DNA of 44,251 nucleotides from Candidatus Poribacteria bacterium (GTDB taxonomy: Bacteria; Poribacteria; WGA-4E; WGA-3G), in NCBI GenBank assembly GCA_012271015.1, contig JAAXHD010000126.1, positions 8,922 through 53,172 of the forward strand, read 5' to 3'. Both the position numbers and the translations under genes were made by a program. The stretch's first letter is position 1; each line of letters opens with the position of its first letter. The notes beneath the pieces were generated by a model. The model had not been told where the DNA came from. It saw only the letters and a program-made list of their open reading frames with translations, and ran no database searches. Positions 9,598-17,747 of the stretch are shown here, one piece after another.

Positions 9598-9751
9598 TCT
9601 ATTTGTATCAATTCAATAAGACTTCTGCAATGTGCAAGAAAAAAAGAAAGGAATCCTGGGATAGATGAAACAAGAGATTCCGATTGACAGGTGAATATCG
9701 TTAGAATAAAATGGGTTTCATGAATCTCACATCACACCGAAAGGAAAACCA

Positions 9752-10474
9752 ATGGATTGTCTTGATTATGGACTCTCTTTTATCAACTCTGTTGGCAACG
9801 GGAATGCCCCCCGCTTTTGGGTTGAATCTCGATGCCGCATCATAGATGACACAGATGGAAGTTTCAGCGATTATTACCAATGTGGTTCGTGTAAGAGTGA
9901 ACACACCTTTGCGGAGAAAAATCTCTTCATAAATCCGAACTATGACTTCCTCCCTGTTTTTGGTAAAGAACATATAGCGGTATTCAGAAGGCATGCTTAC
10001 TGCAACGATAACTACGTCGAGTATAGACCGGCGCAGGATTATTGGGGAGGTGCCCTGTTTGATGTTCAAGAGGCATCGCCGGTGCGGGTACTTGATAGCA
10101 ACACAGCCATTTTTGAGGCGACACAAAAATGTCTACCCATCGTAACACACACAGAAATATGGGATACCCATACCCATCAGCGGGCAATTATCGAGTGTCC
10201 GGTTAAAACGATGAACATAGACGAAAACGCGGGCATCTACCAAGTCGATACAGGAATTGTTCTATTTCCAGATATGTCAAAGCGATACGATCGGCAGATT
10301 GAGGCGTTCAGCCTCGCTTATGTTGCTTTCAACGCACAGCACTTCGCTGACTTCGTTATCGAACGCCCCACTGCCATCATTGAAAATGGAGTGGAAGTTA
10401 CCCAAGTTTATCACTACTCCGACATTCGGAGTTTAGAAGCAAAGAATACCGTGTACTGCATCGGTGAGCTTTGA
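9752..10474 (+). CDS. Hypothetical protein (240 residues)
   Basis: I do not recognise this protein. It is soluble, with no signal peptide, and rich in Tyr, Asp and Cys. A C-G-S-C pair sits near residue 44 in a Tyr-rich stretch, and aromatic residues are frequent around 55-100 (for example YRPAQDYWGG). It has a good AAAGGA Shine-Dalgarno sequence and stands alone between the sigma/adhesin block and the ABC importer, whose promoter lies directly downstream. Confidence 0.55.
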   Translation: MDCLDYGLSFINSVGNGNAPRFWVESRCRIIDDTDGSFSDYYQCGSCKSEHTFAEKNLFINPNYDFLPVFGKEHIAVFRRHAYCNDNYVEYRPAQDYWGGALFDVQEASPVRVLDSNTAIFEATQKCLPIVTHTEIWDTHTHQRAIIECPVKTMNIDENAGIYQVDTGIVLFPDMSKRYDRQIEAFSLAYVAFNAQHFADFVIERPTAIIENGVEVTQVYHYSDIRSLEAKNTVYCIGEL

Positions 10475-10503
10475 CAGACACTCCCAACCGCAAACAATTT
10501 TCC

Positions 10504-10532
10504 TTGCAAAAATTTTGGACCCCGTTTATAAT
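10504..10532 (+). promoter_or_regulatory. Sigma-70-like promoter of the ABC importer genes
   Basis: TTGCAA at 10504-10509 and a perfect TATAAT at 10527-10532 are separated by exactly 17 bases. Transcription would start near 10540, about 77 bases before the binding-protein ATG. Confidence 0.7.
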
Positions 10533-10616
10533 GTGGGATTATAGTACCGACCCCTGTATCAATTTCAATCGGTGCTGATAACAACTTGCATGATCTTTAT
10601 ACGGAGGAAAAAAAAC

Positions 10617-11942
10617 ATGAAAAGCGTTCGCATAAGTTTTGTCTTAGTGCTAATACTCGCACTTGTGTTCGTGAGTGCCCCGAAAGCGGATAACCATCAA
10701 TCTCAATCCTTAACCATTGTCTGGGCAGAATGGGATCCAGCTAACTACTTGCAGGAACTCTCAAAAGACTTTACCGCCGAAACTGGCATTGCTGTCGATG
10801 TGATCCAGATTCCGTGGCCCAATTTCCAAGATAAAGTCTTCACGGCTTTTGTCGGAAAAAGCGATCTCTACGACATCGTGATTGGCGATAGCCAATGGCT
10901 CGGTAGGAACTCTCAAGGTAAAAACTATATCAATCTAACGGATTGGATTAATGAGAATATAGATGTCGATTCTATCTATGGACCCGCGATGACAGCATTT
11001 GCTGAGTATCCAAAGGACAGTGGAACATACTGGGCATTACCCGCAGAGGTGGATGCGGCTGGGTACGTCTACCGGAAGGACCTGTTTGAAGACCCGAATG
11101 AAATGAAAGCATTCCAAGCAAAGTATGGCTACGCACTCGCCCCCCCAAAAACGTATGACCAACTCCGTGATATTGCCGAATTCTTCACGCGCCCGGAGCA
11201 AGACCTCTATGGTATTGCAACGTGGTATAGTAAAGAATACGACGGGATTACAATGGGTTTCCAGCAGGTAATGTGGAGTTTTGGTGGCACCTATGGCGAT
11301 GCAGAGAATTACAAGGTTGACGGATATATCAACACGGAAGATGCTGCCAAAGCGCTCGACTTTTACACCGGCTTGCTCAAGTTCTCACCTCCAGATGCAC
11401 CGAACTACTATTGGGCGGAGACGCTCAACGCCTATACCTCAGGTAAAGTTGCTATGGCGATGAATTATTTTGCTTTTTTCCCGGGTGTGGTTACCGCTAA
11501 AACGAATCCGATCTCCCACGATAAGAGCGGTTTCTTTATAGCACCTGCCGGTCCAAAAGGGCACTATATTAGCATCGGTGGACAGGGTATGTCCATTTCT
11601 TCCTATTCTAAAAACAAGGATCTTGCCAAGCAGTACATGAAATGGTTTATGCAGAAACCTGTTCAAGAAAAATGGGCGGCACTCGGTGGTTTCACACCAC
11701 ACAAAGAGGTGTTGCAGTCGGATACCTTTAAAACAGCAACGCCCTTTAACGAGGCTTTCGCCGCGAGTTTCCCATACCTACGCGATTTCTGGGCAGTCCC
11801 GGAATATGCAGAACTCTTAGAGACCTGCCAGACGAATTGGAGTGAAGCGATCTCTGGGATCAAGTCCGCGAAGGATGCCCTAAATGCCATTGCCCGGAAA
11901 CATGAGGAAATCTTTGAGGACGCAGGCTACTACGACGAGTAA
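10617..11942 (+). CDS. Sugar ABC transporter substrate-binding protein (family 1)
   Basis: A periplasmic binding protein that captures a sugar or related solute for the two permeases downstream. I place the start at 10617 because the ATG follows ACGGAGG and is followed by a good signal peptide (MKSVRISFVLVLILALVFVS); an in-frame GTG at 10572 has neither. The mature part shows family features such as LTIVWAEWDPANYLQELSKD near the start, a Trp/Tyr-rich ligand region (ATWYSKEYDGITMGFQQVMW) and a C-terminal NAIARKHEEIFEDAGY. About 441 residues, normal for the family. The ligand is unknown. Confidence 0.92.
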   Translation: MKSVRISFVLVLILALVFVSAPKADNHQSQSLTIVWAEWDPANYLQELSKDFTAETGIAVDVIQIPWPNFQDKVFTAFVGKSDLYDIVIGDSQWLGRNSQGKNYINLTDWINENIDVDSIYGPAMTAFAEYPKDSGTYWALPAEVDAAGYVYRKDLFEDPNEMKAFQAKYGYALAPPKTYDQLRDIAEFFTRPEQDLYGIATWYSKEYDGITMGFQQVMWSFGGTYGDAENYKVDGYINTEDAAKALDFYTGLLKFSPPDAPNYYWAETLNAYTSGKVAMAMNYFAFFPGVVTAKTNPISHDKSGFFIAPAGPKGHYISIGGQGMSISSYSKNKDLAKQYMKWFMQKPVQEKWAALGGFTPHKEVLQSDTFKTATPFNEAFAASFPYLRDFWAVPEYAELLETCQTNWSEAISGIKSAKDALNAIARKHEEIFEDAGYYDE

Positions 11943-11945
11943 AAA

Positions 11946-12112
11946 GGGTGTCGGCTCTCGGGGCGTTCGCGCCGCTCACTTTCGGCAGTCGGTAAAGAGG
12001 AGGGTTTGTAACAATCGTCCCCAGTTTGGAATATTCCAGGGCACGGCGGATTGTTACCGAAAACCCTCTTTGCTGACCGCTGACCGCTACTCCTCCGACA
12101 GCCGATAGCCAA
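11946..12112. repeat. Imperfect palindrome of about 165 bp, MITE/REP-like
   Basis: The two halves are imperfect inverted copies around a perfect GGAATATTCC centre at 12028-12037. Matching arms include AACAATC with GATTGTT, GGGTTT with AAACCC, AAGAGG with CCTCTT, and the outer TCGGCTCTCGG with the complement of CCGACAGCCGA. It lies inside the ABC operon between the binding-protein and permease genes. The right end carries the CTGACCG stutter seen in other intergenic repeats. Confidence 0.7.
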
Positions 12113-12118
12113 AAAAAC

Positions 12119-13039
12119 ATGCAAATCCACCCTCCACATCGAATGTCGCGTGGGATGAGCGATTACCAGTTGAAGATGGCATTTATCATGCCCACCATGA
12201 TTTTGCTCATCTTAATGAACATTTTTCCACTGCTGTGGTCCCTGTATCTGAGCTTCCATCGCTACAAAGCCTCAATGCCCGCAGCTCCCAGATTTATCGG
12301 TGTTCGCAATTATTCACGTCTTCTTGCCGATCCAGAGATCTGGGGTTATTTTCAAACCACTGCTTATTTTGTGATCCTGGCGGTAGCCGTGCAATTCTTT
12401 ATCGGATTCGGGTTGGCACTGCTCCTGAATCGGGACTTCCGGTATAAAGGCTTCGTCACAACGCTGCTCCTGCTCCCGATGATGTTATCCCCTGTGGTAG
12501 TTGGACTCTTTTGGCGTTTTATTCTCTCTTCAGACAACGCCGGTTTACTGAATTTTTTCCTCAGCCCTTTTTTAAAGTCGCCTATCGGTTGGACCACCAA
12601 TCCGAAGGTCGCGATGTTAGCTGTTGTTATTGTGGATACATGGATGTGGTCGCCATTCATGATGCTGATTGCCTTGGCAGGATTGAGCGCAGTCCCGAAA
12701 TTTCTTTACGAAGCGGCTGATGTCGATAGAGCCTCCGCTTGGTTCAAGTTTCGATGGATTACCCTCCCATTGGTGTCTCCGCTTTTACTTATTGCCCTTC
12801 TGTTCAGAACGATGGATGCGTTTAAGATGTTTGACATCGTCTATGTGCTCACCCGTGAGGGTGGGCCCGGTACCGCCACAGAGACTGTGTCAATGAACCT
12901 TTATAAACTCGCTTTTCGGAACTACAATACCGGTAAAGCCTGCGCGATGGCGTATATCCTGCTCATTATTATTGTTGCTCTGAGCAATATCTACGTAAAG
13001 TACCTTAATCGCGTTAAAGGAGATACGCAGGAGACCTAA
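12119..13039 (+). CDS. Sugar ABC transporter permease, MalF/UgpA type
   Basis: An inner-membrane permease of 306 residues with six predicted membrane helices, the first near residues 22-42. The cytoplasmic EAA loop that contacts the ATPase is E-A-A-D-V-D-R-A-S-A-W-x-x-F near 200-215. The far C-terminal region shows VLTREGGPGTATETVSMNLY, typical of MalF-like subunits. No strong Shine-Dalgarno sequence precedes 12119; ATGs at 12143 and 12155 are alternative starts. The gene overlaps the next permease by one base. Confidence 0.9.
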   Translation: MQIHPPHRMSRGMSDYQLKMAFIMPTMILLILMNIFPLLWSLYLSFHRYKASMPAAPRFIGVRNYSRLLADPEIWGYFQTTAYFVILAVAVQFFIGFGLALLLNRDFRYKGFVTTLLLLPMMLSPVVVGLFWRFILSSDNAGLLNFFLSPFLKSPIGWTTNPKVAMLAVVIVDTWMWSPFMMLIALAGLSAVPKFLYEAADVDRASAWFKFRWITLPLVSPLLLIALLFRTMDAFKMFDIVYVLTREGGPGTATETVSMNLYKLAFRNYNTGKACAMAYILLIIIVALSNIYVKYLNRVKGDTQET

Positions 13040-14259
13040 TGGGAAGTCGGAAAAACTTTGTCCACTACCTTCTATTGGCGTTTATTGCTGTAGCTGTGAT
13101 TATTTATATCACCCCAATTTACTGGATTTTGGCGACATCTCTAAAGACACTACCTGATATTACGACAAAACTTCCAAAGTTTGTTTTCGACATATCGTTA
13201 GAGAACTATCAGAAGTTGATGCCTTCAGAAGGTGTGCCAGATGTAACATACCTATTTTTAGGAGAAGTGTTTGTCGGATTATTGCTGTTCGGTTTCTTCT
13301 CCCTATTTAATGTGAGGTGGTTGCCCCGTGCTTTGTCGCTCCGAAATCTCGGCTTAATCTGGAACAGTGTTTTCATTCTAACGTGTCTCTATAGTTTCCT
13401 GACGCTGCAACCGCTGCAGAGCCGTCTCCAAACGGATGCCCGTTTCAACTTTCTGTTCCTCATGGTCTGCACGATTATAGCCTATCTCTTGATTGTTCCG
13501 TGGAGACGGACTGGAGGACTCACATCGCAAACAACCAAAAAACAGCGTCTCACCTTTGTGTTGCCGAGTGTTTTCGGGACGATAGCGATTTGCGTTGTCC
13601 TGGCAAACGGTGGATCCAAGTATTTTTACCAGTTGCTCAATAGCATCATCATCGGCGGTGGCAGCACGATTCTTGCCGTAGGGCTTGGCACACTCGCGGC
13701 TTACGCTTTCTCTCGATTCGACATCGCTGGAAAGGACGATCTGCTCTTCTTCATTCTTAGTACACGGATGCTCCCACCTGTCGTCGTCGTGATTCCAATC
13801 TATCTGATGTACAGCGCACTCGGGTTGCGGGATACACACTTCGGACTGATTTTACTCTATACCACCTTTAATGTCTCATTTGCGGTATGGCTCATGAAAG
13901 GATTCATTGACGAAATTCCAAAGGAATATGAGGATGCCGCACTCGTTGACGGCTACTCGCGGTTTCAAACCTTTCTGAAAGTCATTTTACCGCAATCCGT
14001 CACAGGCATTGCTGCGACCGCTGTGTTCTGTCTTATTACAGCGTGGAACGAGTTCGCATTTGCTTTGGTGCTTACAGAAGTCGGAGGCAGAGCCGTGACC
14101 GCCCCTCCTTCGATCACGAGCGCGACGGGTTCCAGTGGTATGGATTGGGGCAAAATCGCCGCAGGGACCTTCGTTTTCCTCCTACCCGTTGCCATTTTTA
14201 CCTTCCTAATGCGGAGTCACCTCCTGCGCGGCGTTACGTTTGGGGCAGTAAAGAAGTGA
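13039..14259 (+). CDS. Sugar ABC transporter permease, MalG type, with extra membrane segments
   Basis: The N-terminal helix and P-x-Y-W-I-L-x-T-S-L-K segment, then NSIIIGGGSTILAVGLGTLA, and the EAA loop (EYEDAALVDG) mark this as the MalG/UgpE partner. It is 406 residues long where the family is usually about 270-290. The excess lies between about residues 65 and 195, just after S-L-E-N-Y-Q-K-L, and contains about four additional hydrophobic segments (near 72-91, 107-125, 137-156 and 173-193). The start overlaps the stop of the preceding permease. No ATPase gene follows; it must be supplied from elsewhere. Confidence 0.9.
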   Translation: MGSRKNFVHYLLLAFIAVAVIIYITPIYWILATSLKTLPDITTKLPKFVFDISLENYQKLMPSEGVPDVTYLFLGEVFVGLLLFGFFSLFNVRWLPRALSLRNLGLIWNSVFILTCLYSFLTLQPLQSRLQTDARFNFLFLMVCTIIAYLLIVPWRRTGGLTSQTTKKQRLTFVLPSVFGTIAICVVLANGGSKYFYQLLNSIIIGGGSTILAVGLGTLAAYAFSRFDIAGKDDLLFFILSTRMLPPVVVVIPIYLMYSALGLRDTHFGLILLYTTFNVSFAVWLMKGFIDEIPKEYEDAALVDGYSRFQTFLKVILPQSVTGIAATAVFCLITAWNEFAFALVLTEVGGRAVTAPPSITSATGSSGMDWGKIAAGTFVFLLPVAIFTFLMRSHLLRGVTFGAVKK

Positions 14260-14312
14260 AATTTTTCTGAACCAAAGGGACTTCCAAATCCCGTATTGTA
14301 TTGAATCCATTC

Positions 14313-15443
14313 CTACTTTCGTATCAGCATTTTCCGGGTGGCAGTGAAATCACCTACTGTAAGTGTATAAAAATAGACACCATTCGCCACGGACTCACCT
14401 ACCTCATTTTTGCCATTCCAATAGATTGCGCGGCTCCGACTCTGATAGATACCTGCAGGCATCAACCCCAACGCCAACGTCCGAACCAGCGTCCCGTTTA
14501 CAGCATAGATTTTTAGAGTGACCTCCGCCGGTTCGGAAAGTTGATACGGTATCCATGTCTCCGGGTTGAACGGATTTGGATAGTTCGGAAGCAGTGCTGT
14601 GTCTTCGGGAATCAACACTGCTAAGAGGCTTTGAAGGTAAGCGATACCCTCTAGAAAGGCAACAGAGCGATCATCTTCAACTTGCGCTTGTTCGATCCAC
14701 GTTTGTATCATCGTAGGATCTAACCCCTTTACGCCGTCCATAGCAAGCATAGATGGCGCAGCTGCGGCTATTGACTCGCCGAGATGCTGTGCCACAAGAA
14801 CGAGATCCAAGATGCTGATAATCCCATCGCCGTTTGCATCCGTTCGCGAATTAGAGGATGCTGCCTTTCCGAGATCTTGTGCGATGAGAATCAAATCTAA
14901 AATGTTTACGTGTCCATCCGTATTCACATCCCAACTCAGCTGCTCCTCTACTACGATGGTAACCGTACGTGGTCCAGCAGGGATTGCTTGATGCCTGCTA
15001 TCACTGAACTGAAAGTTATCGAGTGTCAATTGTGTCCCGCCGCCCGTCTTTGCTGAAAAAGTTATCGACAGCAGCAAACCTGATCCACTGACACTGTTTC
15101 CAGTGCCTTGCGCTTCACTGAGACCTATAATTTTACCCGACCGATTATTAATTCTCCCTTTCTGGAAGCGGGTTGTCCCACCCACCGAAGTCAGAAAATA
15201 GCCTTTGCGGACCTCAATCGCTTCAAGGCGTGCGGGATCAAAAGCAATGTTAAACTGCCATCTTGCTAAATCGGGCACATCCTCAGCGTAAATGTCAAGC
15301 GTAAACGTATCACCTATATAGATATCAACATTAGGGAGGACATACCCAACACCAGTAAAAGGGGACACCGTATATTCGGCATCCCCTTGAAAGCCAAAAA
15401 ATCCACTCCAACCGCCTGTCCGGTTTTCAACAGCGACTAACAA
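14313..15443 (-). CDS. C-terminal part of split secreted protein: cohesin-like, dockerin and FlgD-like sorting domains
   Basis: Only part of a protein. The first residues (LVAVENRTGGWSGFFGFQ) complete a sugar-binding-like domain begun in the upstream reading frame. A cohesin-like domain follows (about residues 35-165, IYIGDTFTLDIYAEDV). Next come two dockerin repeats with calcium-loop Asp residues (WDVNTDGHVNILDLILIAQ and ANGDGIISILDLVLVAQHLG). The end is a FlgD/Por-secretion-like tail (YPNPFNPETWIPYQLSE, then NGVYFYTLTVGDFTATRKML). It lies in the same frame as the upstream gene, separated only by a TAG and four sense codons (G-R-N-T). A TTG is the only nearby start and there is no Shine-Dalgarno sequence, so independent translation is doubtful. 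Confidence 0.7.
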   Translation of the reverse strand: MLVAVENRTGGWSGFFGFQGDAEYTVSPFTGVGYVLPNVDIYIGDTFTLDIYAEDVPDLARWQFNIAFDPARLEAIEVRKGYFLTSVGGTTRFQKGRINNRSGKIIGLSEAQGTGNSVSGSGLLLSITFSAKTGGGTQLTLDNFQFSDSRHQAIPAGPRTVTIVVEEQLSWDVNTDGHVNILDLILIAQDLGKAASSNSRTDANGDGIISILDLVLVAQHLGESIAAAAPSMLAMDGVKGLDPTMIQTWIEQAQVEDDRSVAFLEGIAYLQSLLAVLIPEDTALLPNYPNPFNPETWIPYQLSEPAEVTLKIYAVNGTLVRTLALGLMPAGIYQSRSRAIYWNGKNEVGESVANGVYFYTLTVGDFTATRKMLIRK

Positions 15444-15455
15444 TGTATTTCTCCC

Positions 15456-17498
15456 CTATTTTAGGATGACTGGGAAAGAACCTTTGTAATCGGAGGCACC
15501 CCGCCCAACGATCTCCTCACGAACCAGTTCACTATTGAGCCAAACCTTAACACTGTCATCACTTCCAACAAACATCCTTGTGTTCTGTGCCTGCGGGGAA
15601 TTTAAAGTGATGAAACCGTAAATGACACGGTTGTTTCCGTTCCAGCCGAGGCTCCTCGTCATATCCGTGATGTTATTTCCACCAGTGGCGGAAATTACGA
15701 GAGGAGTCCATACAGCGTCCCCAATTTTGTCTCCCGGTGCTACCCCGTTCGTTGCGATGTGTTGCTCTGTAACACTGCCGCCACTCGCCTTTGCCAGCGG
15801 GTCCGTAGTTTTGTTAAGACGTTCACCCGGCACCAGCACCCATAACCAGGGTCCCTCAATTTTCGGACCGCCAGCCTCTGGATCAACAGAGGGTGTGTTG
15901 GTTGGCTCGGTCTTCGCTAAAGCAGGGTGCGTGCGTTCAAAAAACATCTTATACTCGTCTTTGGCAGCGTCTATCCAGGCGGGAAGTACCCTTAATCGTT
16001 GCCGTAGTTGCGCTTCGTAAAGTGAATCCGGAGAGACGCGGGTGCCGAATCCCTCGACATAAGCATCGCGGGGGAGAGAACCTCCCAGTGTTTTGTAGCC
16101 GATCAGATTGGCTTGAGTAACGACTACTCTTTGCCCAGCTTCGTCCCATGTCCATAAATCATAAGTTCTGCTCGAATTAACAGTGTTATTCCAGCGAACA
16201 TATCCATCAAGGTGGTGAGGCAGCCTTCTAAACGTCCCACTGCTACGATCATGGTCAACACTCCTATAATTATCAAATAATGTATAACGGGGTTGTTCAC
16301 CATGTCCATCCGGACCTCTCATCGACGTTCCACCAATTCTCCAAAAGACACTGCCTTCCGAAAAACTTGCCACACTCGCCCCATGAAACATACCATTGTT
16401 TGTATAATCTTCTAATAAGCCTACAAAACCGTATGTAACTCTAACAAAAACTGCTGGATAGTGTGCAGCATTGCCATCAACTACATTTGAAATGGCAGAG
16501 TTGCAGTAATTATTTGCAAACATAATTGCGGTGGTGGTATTTGAAAATCGACACCGTACGATCCATGAATGAGCAGTATACCAAAGTTGGATACCTCCTC
16601 GACTATTTTGGACGTTATGCCTGTAAGGTTCTTTCATATTACCGTCTATATGCAGATCTTCAAACCCGATCCCTGTATTCAACTTTCTCGAATTTATCTT
16701 AAAACTTGAATTTAGGTGAGTTAATATAGGTGTTTTTACATAAATTCGATTGCCCTCAATACGATCTACTTCATGGTATTCTTCTATGCGAACACCATCC
16801 TCCTTAATTGAAAAAACCCCCGGCATATCATCTTCAGATACGGAAGAATGCTGGTCCCAGTCGTCTCCAAATAATCCATCTGCGAAGATTTCGATAAATT
16901 TAGGATTGTTAAGACCACTCGCATTCTCTACATCAAAATACTTCGTTCCTTTTGGGAAGGAACCTTTAATAAAGGTTGGTGAACGACCGCGACCTAACCA
17001 TTGCGTTCTAAATAGTGTTACTTCCCATCCTCGATCATTTGATATATCGTTATGCATCTTAATGGTTGTCCCACCTTTAATCGCACCTTCAGCACCGCTA
17101 CCCCGCAGGATAATATTGCTTCCTGGTATTGTAATACGCTCAAAGTTGCTGTCAGTAGAAGTTAATACATCGTATTGTCCAGGCGGAAAAAATACGATAC
17201 CCCCTTTCTTAGCTGCATCAATCGTATTTCTAATCGCCTGAGTGTCCGACCTGCCGTCATTCGGGATGGCTCCATAATCCATCACATCAAAGACTGACCA
17301 CGCAAAGTCATCGGGAATTGCCTTCTCGCCTTGTTTGTAGCCTGCATAGGAGTAGTCGATCAGATCAGGTGTCCCTACAGGTACCGGTTCACCGATGAAT
17401 TTCTTCCAGATGTTTGGCGTGATTTGTGCCAACGCCATCGGCAATAGGAACAGAAACGACAATATGACGGCTGTCCAGTTTCTCCTTTTGTTGATCAT
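15456..17498 (-). CDS. Secreted pectate-lyase-like beta-helix protein, ended by a premature TAG
   Basis: A signal peptide (MINKRRNWTAVILSFLFLLP) is followed by a Pectate_lyase_3-type parallel beta-helix beginning near residue 72 (DYGAIPNDGRSDTQAIRNTI, then GGIVFFPPGQYDV). The C-terminal part, about 560-680, resembles a domain seen in poribacterial secreted proteins (VGSDDSVKVWLNSELV). It probably cleaves or binds an acidic polysaccharide outside the cell. The stop is TAG at 15456-15458, and the frame continues past it with G-R-N-T-L-L-V-A-V, so the natural protein was probably about 1060 residues with cohesin and dockerin domains. By eye the segment around 16.2-17.2 kb is more AT-rich than its neighbours, possibly transferred. 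Confidence 0.8.
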   Translation of the reverse strand: MINKRRNWTAVILSFLFLLPMALAQITPNIWKKFIGEPVPVGTPDLIDYSYAGYKQGEKAIPDDFAWSVFDVMDYGAIPNDGRSDTQAIRNTIDAAKKGGIVFFPPGQYDVLTSTDSNFERITIPGSNIILRGSGAEGAIKGGTTIKMHNDISNDRGWEVTLFRTQWLGRGRSPTFIKGSFPKGTKYFDVENASGLNNPKFIEIFADGLFGDDWDQHSSVSEDDMPGVFSIKEDGVRIEEYHEVDRIEGNRIYVKTPILTHLNSSFKINSRKLNTGIGFEDLHIDGNMKEPYRHNVQNSRGGIQLWYTAHSWIVRCRFSNTTTAIMFANNYCNSAISNVVDGNAAHYPAVFVRVTYGFVGLLEDYTNNGMFHGASVASFSEGSVFWRIGGTSMRGPDGHGEQPRYTLFDNYRSVDHDRSSGTFRRLPHHLDGYVRWNNTVNSSRTYDLWTWDEAGQRVVVTQANLIGYKTLGGSLPRDAYVEGFGTRVSPDSLYEAQLRQRLRVLPAWIDAAKDEYKMFFERTHPALAKTEPTNTPSVDPEAGGPKIEGPWLWVLVPGERLNKTTDPLAKASGGSVTEQHIATNGVAPGDKIGDAVWTPLVISATGGNNITDMTRSLGWNGNNRVIYGFITLNSPQAQNTRMFVGSDDSVKVWLNSELVREEIVGRGASDYKGSFPVILK

Positions 17499-17622
17499 GG
17501 TTCGTTTGTCCGCCTTTCGTCAAATCTTATTTAACGTGGATTCGATAATAAAATAGAAGCATTATACAGAGAACCCTCTGGTATAATGAGGTTATACGAA
17601 TCTATACCCAAAGGAGTTCTCC

Positions 17623-17700
17623 GTGAACGTTATACCACTCTTTTGCGATATTGACAACGTTCTTCTCACACATGATCATCTCTGGAACTTGACTTTCTGA
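17623..17700 (+). pseudogene. Possible remnant of an IS982/IS4-like transposase start
   Basis: A 25-codon frame begins GTG after AAAGGAG and reads M-N-V-I-P-L-F-C-D-I-D-N-V-L-L, then ends. The L-F-C-x-I-D pattern resembles the start of IS982-type transposases, after which the frame is lost. It is too short to be sure. Confidence 0.25.
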
Positions 17701-17717
17701 TCGATTTCTGTTATACT
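17689..17717 (+). promoter_or_regulatory. Sigma-70-like promoter of the PhyH-HEAT genes
   Basis: TTGACT at 17689-17694 and TATACT at 17712-17717 are 17 bases apart. A start near 17724 would leave a short leader with the GGAGGA ribosome-binding site 10 bases before the ATG at 17748. Confidence 0.7.
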
Positions 17718-17747
17718 TATGACAAGAAATAGCGGAGGACAGATAAA

